From NCBI RefSeq assembly GCF_001429785.1, contig NZ_LMJF01000013.1, positions 438,327 to 502,326 of the forward strand: 64,000 nucleotides of DNA, in the 5' to 3' direction. Under the pieces are notes generated by a model, which saw only the letters and a program-made list of their open reading frames with translations, was not told the DNA's origin and did no database searches. Positions 16,497 to 26,216 of this stretch are shown here, piece by piece (position 1 is the first letter of the stretch; the number at the start of each line of letters is the position of its first letter). The DNA comes from Lysobacter sp. Root916. Lineage in GTDB: Bacteria > Pseudomonadota > Gammaproteobacteria > Xanthomonadales > Xanthomonadaceae. Position numbers and translations under genes: made by a program.

Positions 16497-17342
16497 ATGT
16501 TCCGCAAGACCTACCACGCCACCCATCCCGACATGATGGCCGGCGCCAGCAACGAGCAATTGCGCGACCGCTACCTGATCGGCGAGCTGTTCGCGCCCGG
16601 CGAAGTCCGTCTCAACTACTCGCACAACGAGCGCTTCGTGATCGGCGGCGCCGCGCCCGTGGGCGCGCCGGTGGTGCTGCCGGCGCAGGCCGAACCGGCC
16701 TCGGCCGCCGGCCAGCCCTTCCTGGCCCGGCGCGAGCTGGGCGTGGTCAACGTCGGCGCGGGCGCCGGTACGGTCACCGTCGACGGCCAGGCGTATGCGC
16801 TGCAGCCCAAGGACGGCCTGTACGTGCCGATGGGCAGCGCCCAGGTCGAGTTCGCCTCCGACGACGCCGCCCAGCCGGCCAAGTTCTACCTGGCCTCCAC
16901 GCCCGCGCACGCGCGCTACGAGACCGTGCACATCTCGATCGACAAGGCGGTACCGCTGGAACGCGGCGCGCTGGAGACCTCGAACGAACGCACCATCTAC
17001 CAGTACATCGTGCCGGCCACCTGCCAGTCCTGCCAGCTGCTGCTGGGCCTGACCGTGCTCAAGACCGGCAGCGTCTGGAACACCATGCCGCCGCATCTGC
17101 ACGACCGTCGCTCCGAGGTCTATTTCTATTTCGATCTCGGCGACCAGAGCGTGATGCACTTCATGGGCGAACCGGCCGACATGCGCCACCTGGTGATCCG
17201 CAACGACGAGGCCGTGGTGTCGCCGCCGTGGTCGATCCACATGGGCTCGGGCACGCGCAACTACTGCTTCATCTGGGCGATGGGCGGCGAGAACCTGGAC
17301 TACACCGACATGCACCAACTCGATCTGTGCCAACTCAAGTGA
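16497..17342 (+). CDS. kduI: 5-dehydro-4-deoxy-D-glucuronate isomerase
   Basis: 281 residues, the normal length of KduI (about 278). The cupin metal site is visible as HLHDRRSE (two His and the Glu) and a later His in [19 protein letters not shown]. KduI converts 5-keto-4-deoxyuronate, formed from unsaturated galacturonate after lyase action, to 2,5-diketo-3-deoxygluconate in the cytoplasm. GGAGG at 16488-16492 precedes the ATG at good distance. The next gene, kduD, begins 10 bases after the stop, giving the two consecutive enzymes in one transcript. Confidence 0.96.
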   Translation: MFRKTYHATHPDMMAGASNEQLRDRYLIGELFAPGEVRLNYSHNERFVIGGAAPVGAPVVLPAQAEPASAAGQPFLARRELGVVNVGAGAGTVTVDGQAYALQPKDGLYVPMGSAQVEFASDDAAQPAKFYLASTPAHARYETVHISIDKAVPLERGALETSNERTIYQYIVPATCQSCQLLLGLTVLKTGSVWNTMPPHLHDRRSEVYFYFDLGDQSVMHFMGEPADMRHLVIRNDEAVVSPPWSIHMGSGTRNYCFIWAMGGENLDYTDMHQLDLCQLK

Positions 17343-17352
17343 GGCCGCGCGC

Positions 17353-18111
17353 ATGAGCGTTTCGCCGTTCGATCTCAGCGGTCGCGTCGCCCTGGTCACC
17401 GGCGGCAATCGCGGCCTCGGCCAAGGGCTGGCCCTGGCGCTGGCCGCGGCCGGCGCCGACATCGTCGCGGTCAGCACCGGCGCGGCCACCGACACCGGCC
17501 GCCACGTGCGCGCGCTGGGCCGGCGCTTCCACGCGATCGAAGCCGATCTGTCGACGCTGGCGCCGATCGCGGGCATCGTCGAGGAATCGGTCGCGCAACT
17601 CGGTTCGGTCGACATCCTGGTCAACAACGCCGGTCTGATCCGGCGCGCCGACGCGGTCGATTTCAGCGAGGCCGATTGGGATGCGGTGATCGACGTCAAT
17701 CTCAAGAGCGCGTTCTTCCTGGCCCAGGCGGTGGGCCGGCGCATGATCGCGGCCGGCGGCGGCAAGATCATCAACATCGCCTCGATGCTGTCGTTCCAGG
17801 GCGGCATCCGCGTGCCCTCGTATACCGCCAGCAAATCCGGCCTGGCCGGCATCACCCGCCTGCTCGCCAACGAATGGGCCGGCAAGGGCGTCCACGTCAA
17901 TGCGATCGCGCCGGGCTACATGGCCACCGACAACACCGCCCAGCTGCGCGCCGACGAGGGCCGCAACCGCGAGATCCTGGCGCGCATTCCGGCCGGGCGT
18001 TGGGGCGACCCCTCCGATCTCGGCGGCGCCGCGGTGTTTCTGGCCAGTCGCGCGGCCGACTACGTGCACGGCGCGATCCTGCCCGTGGACGGCGGCTGGC
18101 TCGCGCGCTGA
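17353..18111 (+). CDS. kduD: 2-deoxy-D-gluconate / 2,5-diketo-3-deoxygluconate 3-dehydrogenase
   Basis: 252-residue short-chain dehydrogenase. The nucleotide-binding motif is TGGNRGLGQG at the N-terminus, NNAG lies mid-way, and the catalytic Tyr-Lys pair is YTASKSG with the Ser in NIASML. KduD reduces 2,5-diketo-3-deoxygluconate to 2-keto-3-deoxygluconate, the KdgK substrate. Assignment to KduD over other SDRs rests on overall match (DLSGRVALVTGGNRGLG, INIASMLSFQGGIRVPSYTASK) and on following kduI directly. A secreted cupin gene follows after 21 bases. Confidence 0.93.
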   Translation: MSVSPFDLSGRVALVTGGNRGLGQGLALALAAAGADIVAVSTGAATDTGRHVRALGRRFHAIEADLSTLAPIAGIVEESVAQLGSVDILVNNAGLIRRADAVDFSEADWDAVIDVNLKSAFFLAQAVGRRMIAAGGGKIINIASMLSFQGGIRVPSYTASKSGLAGITRLLANEWAGKGVHVNAIAPGYMATDNTAQLRADEGRNREILARIPAGRWGDPSDLGGAAVFLASRAADYVHGAILPVDGGWLAR

Positions 18112-18132
18112 GCGTTAGCGGAGGGTGTCGGC

Positions 18133-18588
18133 ATGAGGAAGCAACGCTGGTCGCGACTCGTTTGCCTGCTCGCGCTCGCCTGGTGCGCCGGCGTCGCGCA
18201 GGCCGCAGCGCCGGCCTGCGCGCCACGCAGCGGCTCCTATGTCGAACAGGCGCGCGATCTGGCCGTGGACCAGCCCGGCCCGCATGAAGGCCAGGGCCGC
18301 ACCACCGCCTATCCCTTCTTCGAGCAGGCAGCGGATTTCGACCTGGTATTCCGCCAGCGCGCGCTGCATCGCGGCGCCAGCATCGGCGAGCACCGCAACG
18401 ACAAGGACGAGATCTATTACGTGCTCAGCGGCCGCGGCGAACTGATGCTGGACGAGGCCCGCCGCGAAGTCGGCGTCGGCGACGCCATCCTAACCCGCAA
18501 GGGCAGCACGCACGGCCTGAAACAGCTAGGCGAGCAGGATCTGGTGATCGTGGTGGTCTACCGCCGCGTCCAACCCGCCGGTTGCTGA
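18133..18588 (+). CDS. Secreted small cupin-domain protein
   Basis: 151 residues: a signal peptide to about residue 26 (GVAQAAAP) and one cupin barrel. Motif 1 appears as IGEHRNDKDEIYYVLSGRGE, containing the usual His and Glu positions; motif 2 is weaker (RKGSTHGLKQ, with a His). Related KdgF cupins speed the linearisation of unsaturated uronates, which would suit this place at the end of the kduI-kduD transcript, and a periplasmic form would act on lyase products before uptake. That role is inference, as generic cupins cannot be told apart by sequence. Confidence 0.72.
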   Translation: MRKQRWSRLVCLLALAWCAGVAQAAAPACAPRSGSYVEQARDLAVDQPGPHEGQGRTTAYPFFEQAADFDLVFRQRALHRGASIGEHRNDKDEIYYVLSGRGELMLDEARREVGVGDAILTRKGSTHGLKQLGEQDLVIVVVYRRVQPAGC

Positions 18589-19010
18589 TTGCCGCAAGCC
18601 GTGAAGTAGCCGGCCGCTCCTCCCTGTAGGAGCGGCACACGCCACGACCGCGACGCCGCGGCTACGACGAAACCAACGACGCACGCCGAATTCCGGGTCG
18701 CGGCTCACGCCGCTCCTACCCCGGGCTAACCACTCCCGCTTCCTGTAAGAGCGGCACACGCCGCGACCGCGAAGCCGCAGCCACGACGAAACCAACGACG
18801 CACGCCGAATTCCCGGTCGCAGCGTGTGCCGCTCCTACAGGGAGCAGACGGCCTCCCGCTTTCTGTGGGAGCGGCGTAAGCCGCGATGCGGCCGCGCGCG
18901 CGGCGTGAGCATCGTCATGGCCGTATGCCGATCGCGGCTTACGCCGCTCCCACAACGACAGGACCATCGGCATCCAAGCTTCACAAGCCTTGCGAACGTG
19001 CCCACGCCCC
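18589..19010. repeat. Gene-free region with three GTAGGAGCGGC-type palindromic repeats
   Basis: Three elements, 18624-18720, 18742-18841 and 18862-18954, each begin with CTGT(A/G)(G/A)GAGCGGC and end with GCCGCTCC(T/C)ACA in inverted orientation, so each could fold as a long hairpin. The first two also share the interior ACGACGAAACCAACGACGCACGCCGAATTC up to small changes. They resemble REP elements common in Xanthomonadaceae. No gene is supported here. Confidence 0.85.
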
Positions 19011-19047
19011 ACAAACGAAACGGCCGGCGATTCGCATCGCCGGCCGT
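19011..19047 (-). terminator. Terminator for the second TonB-dependent receptor
   Basis: On the minus strand ACGGCCGGCGAT (19047-19036) and ATCGCCGGCCGT (19031-19020) pair around a 4-base loop, followed by TTCGTTT. It is 24 bases after the receptor stop. Confidence 0.85.
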
Positions 19048-19071
19048 CGCGTTACTAAGTCGAACGTTGAA

Positions 19072-21969
19072 TCAGAAACGGTAATCGGCGCTGACGTACC
19101 AGAAGGTGCCCGGCAGGTCGTAGGTGCCCGCGTCGTAACCGTTGAGCGAGCAGGTCACGCACACCGGCGGGTCCTTGCCGAACACGTTGTTGGCGCCGGC
19201 CGACAGCTTCAGGCCTTCCAGCGTGAACGCGTTCTTCCAGCCGAACTGGATGTCGTGATAGGTCACCGAACCCAGGGTGTTGACGTTCTGCGGGTTCAAG
19301 CAGCCCGGCTTGGGACCGGCGTAGACCGAGTTGCCGCAATCCTCGTCGACCGAGGCGATATAGCGCACGTTCCAGCTAGCGTCGAAGTCGCCCTTGTTCC
19401 AACCCAACTGCAGGTTGGTCTGCCACTCCGGAATCGCGCTGTCGGCCACTTCCACGCCGACCTTGCGCTGGGAGACGTTGCCGTCGATGTCCACCGCCTT
19501 GTAGTCGTTGACGAAGGTCGACTGCAGACCCGCGGTCAGACGGCCCCAGCTCCAATCCGGGCTGGCCCAGTTGACCTTGATGTCGACGCCGTCGGTCTTG
19601 ACGCTACCCAGGTTGCTGAGGAAGTTGTTGGGCGGGTTGAGGTTGCCGCTGGCCGCGCGCGAGAACGGCGAGCACACCGACGGGGTGGTACCGCCGCTGG
19701 CCAAGCACGCGTTGAGCAACGCCTGCAGATCGCGCGCCTGGATCGCGCCGTCGATCTTGTGGTGGTAGTAGTTCAGCTCAAGGTCGAGCTTGCTCGACCA
19801 CGACAGGCCTTCGGCCCAGCTCGGGCTGTAGACCAGGCCGACGGTGTAGCTGTCGGACTCTTCCGGATCCAGGTTCGGATTACCGCCGGTGAAGGTGGTG
19901 ATCTGGGTGTTGGCCTGCTCGAAGCCGGGCGGCACGCCCTGCGCGTTACAGCCGGCCACGTACTGCGGGGCCGGGCCGCCGCCGCCGGTCGGACCGCAGG
20001 GGTCGACCAGGCTGGCGCCGAACTGGGTCAGGCCGTACAGCTCGCCCAGGTTGGGGGCGCGGAAGCCCTGCGAGTAGGTACCGCGGATCACCAGGTCCTC
20101 GATCGGCTGCCAACGGAAACCGGCCTTGCCGGTGGTGGCGCCACCGAAGGTCGAGTAATCCGAGTAGCGGATCGCGGCGGTGATGTCCAAGGTCGACAAC
20201 ACCGGGAAGTTGAACTCGGTATAGATTTCGCTGACGTCGTAGTTGGCGTTGACCGGCGCGGCGAACGAGTCCTGCGATTCGCCGGTCTGACGCAGCGGAT
20301 CGGGGTTGAACTCGCCGCGGTAACGGCGGTGCTCGACGCCGGCCGCGAAGCCGGCCGCGCGATCGCCGATGTCGAACAGATCGCCGGTGATGTTGGCCGA
20401 GAACAGGTCCAGCACCTGCTTGCTCGAGTCGATCTGCTTGGTGCGGATCCAGTCGATCATGGCCTGCGTCATCGGACGCGCCTGACCGCCGAACAGGTCC
20501 AGCGGCACGCAGCCCGGCACCGCCGCGCACACCGCCGGATCGCCCAGGGCGAGCTTGATCTTGGCGACGTTGTAGCCGTTGCGGAAGGTCTGCTCGGCCT
20601 TGTTCTCCGAGTGCACGTAGTTGGCGTCCCAGCCGAAGCCGCGCTCGCCGATATCGAACACGCCGTCCAGGCCGATGTTGAAGTAGGTGGTGTCGACGTC
20701 CTGCTCGAAGATGCGCGGGCCGACTTCGATCGGACGCTTGGTCACCCAACCGAAGTTGGTGGCCGGGTCCAGGGTGATGCCGAACGGGTTGTACGGATTG
20801 TTGGCGTGCACGATCACCGTGTCGGCGATGCCGCCGGTGCCGGCGAAGGGACCGACGAAGATCGGTTCCGGCGCGGCCTGGTTGGTCGAGGTGCGGTTGT
20901 TGTACAGCGCCTTCACGTGCAACCGGGTGTTTTCGGTCAGGTCGTAGTTGAGGCTGGTGAACAGCGCCTTGCGCTTGCTCGGGGTCAGCAGCAGGTTGAA
21001 CGGCGCGAAGTTGAAGCGGTCGGCGCCGCTGAAGCCGTGGTAGGTGCCGCCGTTGGGGTTGTTCGGATCGAACACCGGCACGGTGGTGCCGTTATTGAGG
21101 GTGATGTCGTACCAGTTGTCGCCCGCCGCGTCGCAACCGCCGACGCCGGTGACCGGACGGCTGGGATCGCAGAAGGTGAAGCGGCCCTGCGGAATGCCCG
21201 AGCTGCCCGCGGCCAGGCCGCCGCCGGGTACCGGCTCGGACGACTGCTTCCAGCTGCCGGAGCTGATCGCCTTCTGTTCGAAGTAGCTGGCGCCGAACAC
21301 GGCCGACCAGCGCTCGCCGGCGCCGCCCAGGGTCATGCTGGCTTCGGTGGTGTCGCCGCCGTCGCCCCACTGGCCGAAATAGGCGTGGACTTCGGCGCCG
21401 TCCAGCTTGCGACGGGTGATGATGTTGACCACGCCCGCGATGGCGTCGGAGCCGTAGATCGCCGAGGCGCCGTCTTCCAGCACTTCGATGCGCTCGACGA
21501 TCGCCAGCGGGATGGTGTTGACGTCGGCGCTGCCGCTGACGCCCGATGCGGAGGATTCGTTGACCCAACGGATGCCGTCGACCAGCACCAGCACGCGCTG
21601 CGAGCCGAGGTTGCGCAGGTCGACCTGGGCCGAGCCGGCGCCGATGCCGCCGCCGTCCGGCGGATAGCCGAAGTTGCCCGAGGAGTTGAACTTGGCGTTG
21701 AGCGCCTTGCCGCCGGCGGTGAGCTGCTGCAGCACTTCGCCGACGGTCTGCACGCCGGTCTTCTCGAGCTTCTGGCGATCCAGCACGAACACCGGCTGGG
21801 CCGTGACCGCGTTGGTCTGTTTGATGCGGGTGCCCGTGACCGTCACCGTGTCCAAGGTAGTGGCCGAGGGGGCGGGGGCGGCGTCCTGTGCGGCGGCGAG
21901 GCCGGGCAGGCTGATCAGCAACGACAACTGGATGGCTTTCGCCAAGGACTGGCGGCGCAACGGCTTCAT
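19072..21969 (-). CDS. TonB-dependent outer-membrane receptor
   Basis: 965 residues. The signal peptide ends at LAAAQ (about residue 27). [13 protein letters not shown] starts the plug, which contains [28 protein letters not shown] and [30 protein letters not shown], the textbook plug core. The barrel ends WYVSADYRF with the terminal Phe required for outer-membrane assembly. Ligand is unknown. Receptors of this subtype are abundant in Xanthomonadaceae and often handle peptides or carbohydrates. It stands alone, with palindromic repeats after its terminator and a gene-poor AT-richer stretch upstream. Confidence 0.9.
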   Translation of the reverse strand: MKPLRRQSLAKAIQLSLLISLPGLAAAQDAAPAPSATTLDTVTVTGTRIKQTNAVTAQPVFVLDRQKLEKTGVQTVGEVLQQLTAGGKALNAKFNSSGNFGYPPDGGGIGAGSAQVDLRNLGSQRVLVLVDGIRWVNESSASGVSGSADVNTIPLAIVERIEVLEDGASAIYGSDAIAGVVNIITRRKLDGAEVHAYFGQWGDGGDTTEASMTLGGAGERWSAVFGASYFEQKAISSGSWKQSSEPVPGGGLAAGSSGIPQGRFTFCDPSRPVTGVGGCDAAGDNWYDITLNNGTTVPVFDPNNPNGGTYHGFSGADRFNFAPFNLLLTPSKRKALFTSLNYDLTENTRLHVKALYNNRTSTNQAAPEPIFVGPFAGTGGIADTVIVHANNPYNPFGITLDPATNFGWVTKRPIEVGPRIFEQDVDTTYFNIGLDGVFDIGERGFGWDANYVHSENKAEQTFRNGYNVAKIKLALGDPAVCAAVPGCVPLDLFGGQARPMTQAMIDWIRTKQIDSSKQVLDLFSANITGDLFDIGDRAAGFAAGVEHRRYRGEFNPDPLRQTGESQDSFAAPVNANYDVSEIYTEFNFPVLSTLDITAAIRYSDYSTFGGATTGKAGFRWQPIEDLVIRGTYSQGFRAPNLGELYGLTQFGASLVDPCGPTGGGGPAPQYVAGCNAQGVPPGFEQANTQITTFTGGNPNLDPEESDSYTVGLVYSPSWAEGLSWSSKLDLELNYYHHKIDGAIQARDLQALLNACLASGGTTPSVCSPFSRAASGNLNPPNNFLSNLGSVKTDGVDIKVNWASPDWSWGRLTAGLQSTFVNDYKAVDIDGNVSQRKVGVEVADSAIPEWQTNLQLGWNKGDFDASWNVRYIASVDEDCGNSVYAGPKPGCLNPQNVNTLGSVTYHDIQFGWKNAFTLEGLKLSAGANNVFGKDPPVCVTCSLNGYDAGTYDLPGTFWYVSADYRF

Positions 21970-22300
21970 CTCTCTCTCCCTAAGTTAAGACGTGGCTGTG
22001 TTTTGTTTTGGGCGCCGGGCCCCTGTTCCCTGGCGTCACGAGGTTGTAAACAATTCGTGAATCCGCCACAAGCGGCAAAGTACCCTGTGTCGCCGCGAAT
22101 TGCCGATTTCGCGACGCAGGACACCGCTAGGCCGCCCGTTCAGGCAGTCGATTTAATAAAAATCAATCAGTTACATGTTCAGCTGGCGATCAGACGAGCG
22201 CCAGGGCCGCTCCCACGGCCCACCGCATCGGGCGCTGCCTTGCCTGTTCCGGCGGGCGCCGCCCCCACACCCACCCACCGCCCGGCCCGCGAATCGCGGC
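21970..22300. other. Gene-free region upstream of the receptor and after the permease
   Basis: This stretch has a locally AT-richer part (for example TCGATTTAATAAAAATCAATCAG near 22149-22171, shown here only in outline) and presumably carries the receptor promoter reading leftward. I see no coding sequence, repeat or convincing -35/-10 pair. Confidence 0.5.
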
Positions 22301-23101
22301 TCAGCCGCCCAGCAGCAGGCTCACCGCCACCACCACCAGGAAGGCCGCGAACACCCGCTTCAGGGTCGCACCACTCAATCGGTGTGCCAATCGTGTGCCG
22401 TAGGGCGCGGCCAGCACCGAGGCGATCGCCACGCCGATCGCGGCCGGCAGATAGACGTAGCCGATCGCGTGGTGCGGCAGGGCCCCGGGCGGGGCGTGCA
22501 GGGCGTAGCCCACCGCCGAGGCCAGGCCGATCGCGACCCCGCAGGCCGAGGAGGTGCCGACCGCGCGCACCGGCGCGATCCCGCGCCAGACCAGCAGGGG
22601 CACGGTCATGCTGCCGCCACCGATCCCGACCACCGCCGAAACCGCGCCGATGCCGACCCCGGCCGCGCTCATGGCCACCCCGCGCGGCGGCGGCTCGTGG
22701 TCGGCCACGGCCGCGCGGTTCTTGCCGAACAGCAGCTGCGCGGCGGCGATCAGGCAGTAGCCGGCGACGATGTAGCGCAGCAGATCGTCGTCGATGCGCA
22801 CCGCGACCATGCTGCCGAACCAGCCGCCGATCAGCAGGCCCGGCACCATCCAGGCCACGGTCGGCCAAAGCACGCTGCCGCGCTTGGCATGCGCGCGCGC
22901 CGACGCCGCCGCGGTCAATACGATGCTGGCCAGCGAACTGGCCAGCGCGGTGTGCATCGCCGCTTCCTGCGGCACGCCGACCCAGGGCGCCAGCCACGAC
23001 AGCGCCGCGACCAGCACCAGACCGCCGCCGACGCCGAGCAATCCGGCGAGCACGCCGGCGACCGCTCCGAGTAGCAGAAATACCAGCCAAGCGATCGTCA
23101 C
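22301..23101 (-). CDS. TauE/SafE (TSUP) family permease
   Basis: 266 residues with about eight hydrophobic segments in two halves. Each half carries a glycine-rich loop: LAGLLGVGGGLVLVAAL in the first and AVSAVVGIGGGSMTVPLL in the second, the repeated signature of the family. Members export or import sulfite, sulfoacetate or other organic sulfonates; the substrate here is not predictable. The start codon is GTG (CAC at 23099-23101). It stands between a receptor gene and a repeat-containing gap and is not obviously in an operon. Confidence 0.85.
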   Translation of the reverse strand: MTIAWLVFLLLGAVAGVLAGLLGVGGGLVLVAALSWLAPWVGVPQEAAMHTALASSLASIVLTAAASARAHAKRGSVLWPTVAWMVPGLLIGGWFGSMVAVRIDDDLLRYIVAGYCLIAAAQLLFGKNRAAVADHEPPPRGVAMSAAGVGIGAVSAVVGIGGGSMTVPLLVWRGIAPVRAVGTSSACGVAIGLASAVGYALHAPPGALPHHAIGYVYLPAAIGVAIASVLAAPYGTRLAHRLSGATLKRVFAAFLVVVAVSLLLGG

Positions 23102-23123
23102 GGCGTCTCCTTGCGTTGCTTGA

Positions 23124-23210
23124 GTAGGATGCGGTAGCCGCCGGCGAACCGCATCGTCGCGAGGCGAGCGATGCGCGTCGCGATTCGCGTTGCGCTCGTC
23201 ACATCCTACG
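23124..23210. repeat. GTAGGATGCGGT-type palindromic repeat, single copy
   Basis: The sequence opens with GTAGGATGCGGT and closes with CATCCTAC in inverted orientation. It is the same family as the three-copy array at 26246-26570 but with a different interior. Confidence 0.7.
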
Positions 23211-23277
23211 ACGCGCGCCTGCCCGACGGGTCGCCTTCACGCCGGAGATTCATCGTCGCTGGGCTATAGTCCGGCTC

Positions 23278-25299
23278 ATGCTCCCACGCCCTCTCCCCCT
23301 GTTGTTCGCCGCGCTCGCGGCCACCCTCGCCACCGCCGCCTGCGCGCAGACCACGGCCGCGCCGCCGGCCGTCGCCAGCGTGCCCGCGCCCATCGCCGAT
23401 CCGCTGCTGCCGCGCGTGCGCGCCGCGCTCGAAGCCGCCGAAAACGGCAGCTTCGATGCCGCCCAATACGCCGATCTCGCCCGCCATCCGCTGTACGGCT
23501 GGATCGAGTACGCCGGCCTGCGCCGCAATATCGATTCGCTGTCCAACGCGCAGGCGCAAAACTTCCTCGCCCGCTACGGCGACCAGGCCGCCGGCGGCGC
23601 CTTCCGCGAGATCTGGCTGGCCGCCAGCGCACGCCGCGAGGACTGGCCGGCCTTCCTTGCGGCCTGGAAGCCCGAACTGGTCAAGAACACCGCGCTGCGC
23701 TGCGCCGAACTCAGCGCGCGCCAGGCCCTGCGCCGCGCCGACGCGCAATGGACGCGCGACGCGCAGGCGGTATGGAGCGCCAGCGGCAAGGCCCTGCCCA
23801 ACGAATGCGACGCGCCGATGGCGCTGCTCGCGGCCCAGGGCGGGCTCGACGAAACCTTGCGCTGGCAGCGCATCGACGCCGCCGCCGCGGAAGGGCTGAC
23901 GGCGGTGATGCGCAGCGCCGCGCGCGGCCTGCCCGCCGATCAACAGGCCCAGGCCAACGATTACGCCGCCTTCATCGATGGCGTCAACGAGCGCGCGCTG
24001 AGCTGGCCCAAGACCGAACGCAGCCGGCGCATGGCCTCCTACGGCCTGGCGCGCCTGGGCAAGTCGGCACCGGCCGCGGCCGAAGCGCAACTGCCCAAGT
24101 ACGCCAGCGCGCTGGGCTTCAGCGACGAAGACCGCGGCCGCGTGCTGTACCAGACCGCGCTGTGGACGGTGGCCTCGTACGGGCCCGAGTCCGCCCAGCG
24201 CCTCAATGCCGTGCCTGCCGTGTCCTACGACGAACGCCTGCACGAGTGGCGCGCGCGCGAGGCGATGGCGCGCTCGGATTGGGCCGGCGCGCTGGCCGCG
24301 ATCCGCAAGATGGGCGCCAAGCAGCGCGGCGATTCGCGTTGGCAGTATTTCGAGGCGCGCCTGACCGAACGCGCCGGCGACAAGGCCGGTGCCGACCGCC
24401 TGTACCGCGAGGCCGCGCGCAAGCCCGAGTTCCACGGCTTCCTCGCCGCCGACCGCATCGGCCAGCCTTACGCGCTGTGCCCGCTGATCCCCAACGACAG
24501 CGCCGCCGCCAAGGCGACGATCGCGCGCGATCCGGCGGTGCTGCGCGCGATGGGCTTGTACAAGATCGAGCGCAAGTCCTGGGCGGTGCGCGAGTGGGAC
24601 GACGCGCTGTCGCGCTTCGACAACGACCAGCGCCGCATCGCGGTCGAAGTCGCGCAGAGCCACGGCTGGTTCGACCGCGCGGTGTTCTCGCTGGGCAAGG
24701 GCAATCCCGAAGAGCTGCGCCTGTACAACTTGCGCTTCCCGCTGCACCACGACGCCACGATCCGGCGCGAGTCGGCCAAGAACAACCTCGACCCGGCCTG
24801 GGTCGCGGCCGAGATCCGCGCCGAAAGCGTGTTCGATCCCAACGCCCGCTCCGGCGCCAACGCCATGGGCCTGATGCAGGTGGTGCCAGCCACCGGCGCC
24901 AACGTGTCCAAGCGCCTGGGCCTGCCCTGGGGCGGCGCGGCCACGCTGTACGACTCCGACACCAACATCATCCTGGGCACCGCCTACCTGCGCGAGCTGC
25001 TGGACAAGTACGGCGGCCAGCCCTACTTCGCCATGGCCGGCTACAACGCCGGTCCGGCGCCGCTGGCGCGCTGGCAGTCGCAGCGCCCGGGCATGGACGC
25101 GGACTTCTGGATCGAGACCATCAGCTACAAGGAAACGCGCGAGTACGTGGCGCGCGTGCTGGCCTTCAGCGTGATCTACGACTGGCGCCTCAACGGCGAC
25201 GCGATGAACATGACCGACCGCATGCGCGGCCGCATCGACGCGCCGCGCAAGCGTTTCGTGTGTCCGCTGGCCGCCGCGCCGGCGGCCAAGTCGCCGTGA
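23278..25299 (+). CDS. slt: Soluble lytic murein transglycosylase (Slt70-like)
   Basis: 673 residues, the length of Slt70 proteins. The signal peptide ends at about residue 23 (AACAQ). The first 480 residues are helical repeats forming the ring domain. The catalytic domain follows: AEIRAESVFDP with Glu516 as catalytic acid, SGANAMGLMQV, and AGYNAGP. It cleaves peptidoglycan glycan strands to 1,6-anhydro-muropeptides in the periplasm. The start ATG lies just after a repeat-containing gap. Its TGA overlaps the next start (GTGA), so the epimerase-like gene is translationally coupled. Confidence 0.93.
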   Translation: MLPRPLPLLFAALAATLATAACAQTTAAPPAVASVPAPIADPLLPRVRAALEAAENGSFDAAQYADLARHPLYGWIEYAGLRRNIDSLSNAQAQNFLARYGDQAAGGAFREIWLAASARREDWPAFLAAWKPELVKNTALRCAELSARQALRRADAQWTRDAQAVWSASGKALPNECDAPMALLAAQGGLDETLRWQRIDAAAAEGLTAVMRSAARGLPADQQAQANDYAAFIDGVNERALSWPKTERSRRMASYGLARLGKSAPAAAEAQLPKYASALGFSDEDRGRVLYQTALWTVASYGPESAQRLNAVPAVSYDERLHEWRAREAMARSDWAGALAAIRKMGAKQRGDSRWQYFEARLTERAGDKAGADRLYREAARKPEFHGFLAADRIGQPYALCPLIPNDSAAAKATIARDPAVLRAMGLYKIERKSWAVREWDDALSRFDNDQRRIAVEVAQSHGWFDRAVFSLGKGNPEELRLYNLRFPLHHDATIRRESAKNNLDPAWVAAEIRAESVFDPNARSGANAMGLMQVVPATGANVSKRLGLPWGGAATLYDSDTNIILGTAYLRELLDKYGGQPYFAMAGYNAGPAPLARWQSQRPGMDADFWIETISYKETREYVARVLAFSVIYDWRLNGDAMNMTDRMRGRIDAPRKRFVCPLAAAPAAKSP

Positions 25300-26216
25300 A
25301 CACCGCGGCGCGGCGCCACGTCGTCGTGCTCGGCGGCACCGGCTTCGTTGGCCGGCGCCTGGTCGCGCGCCTGTTGCGCGACGGCCATCGCCTGACCGTG
25401 CTCAGCCGCGGCGGCGATCCGGCCAAGCGCGCGCTGCTGCCGCGCGATTCCAGCCTGATCGAGGGCGACGTGCACGACTCGGGTTTCCTGCGTGCGGTGC
25501 TCGACGACGCCGACGCCGTGGTCAACCTGATCGGCATCCTCAACGAACGCGGCGACGACGGCAGCGGCTTCGAACGCGTGTACGTGGGCCAGCTCGAGTC
25601 CCTGATCGAAGCCATGCGCGAGATGGGCGTGCGCCGCCTGCTGCAGATGAGCGCGCTCGGTGCCGGCAGCGGCGACAGCCATTACCTGCAGGCGCGCGGC
25701 CGCGCTGAGCAGCGCGTGCGCGCGTCCGGCCTGGACTGGACCCTGTTCCGGCCCTCGGTCATCGCCGGTCCCGGCGACGGCCTGTTCTGCCGCTTCGATC
25801 AGTTGCTGCGTTTCGCGCCGGCGCTGCCGATCGGCCGCGCCGAGGCGCGCTTCCAACCGGTCTGGGTGGGCGACGTGGTCCAGGCCTATGCACGCGCGCT
25901 CGCCGACGGCGGCAGCATCGGCCACAGCTACGACCTGGTCGGCCCCGACGTCTACACCCTGGCCGAGCTGGTGCGCCTGACCGCGCGCGCGCGCGGCCGC
26001 CTGCGCGCGGTGATCCCGTTGCCGCAGGCCTTGGGCCGCCTGCAGGCCGGCATCGGCGAACACCTGCCGGGCAAGCCGATCAGCCGCGACAACTGGCGTT
26101 CGCTGCAGACCGACTCGGTCAGCGCCGACAACGGGCTGTCCCAGCTCGGCATCGCCGCTACGCCCGTGGCGCCGCGGCTGCGCGAGATCCTCGGCTTGGA
26201 GCCGGCGGCCGACTGA
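25296..26216 (+). CDS. NAD(P)-binding epimerase-like protein (NDUFA9-type SDR)
   Basis: 306 residues. VVVLGGTGFVGRRLV at the N-terminus is the Rossmann dinucleotide motif of atypical short-chain dehydrogenases. The typical YxxxK is reduced: the central segment reads HYLQARGRAEQ, as in complex I NDUFA9-like proteins and NmrA-type redox sensors. A catalytic role is therefore uncertain. GTG start overlaps the slt stop by GTGA. The association slt-epimerase is presumably an operon; how the functions connect is unknown. Confidence 0.82.
   Translation: MNTAARRHVVVLGGTGFVGRRLVARLLRDGHRLTVLSRGGDPAKRALLPRDSSLIEGDVHDSGFLRAVLDDADAVVNLIGILNERGDDGSGFERVYVGQLESLIEAMREMGVRRLLQMSALGAGSGDSHYLQARGRAEQRVRASGLDWTLFRPSVIAGPGDGLFCRFDQLLRFAPALPIGRAEARFQPVWVGDVVQAYARALADGGSIGHSYDLVGPDVYTLAELVRLTARARGRLRAVIPLPQALGRLQAGIGEHLPGKPISRDNWRSLQTDSVSADNGLSQLGIAATPVAPRLREILGLEPAAD

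Noticed and set aside
18886-23127. Open frame of 1413 codons on the plus strand
   Set aside because: It is antisense to the TonB receptor and the TSUP permease; starting inside a repeat and having no recognisable motif, it is a compositional shadow.
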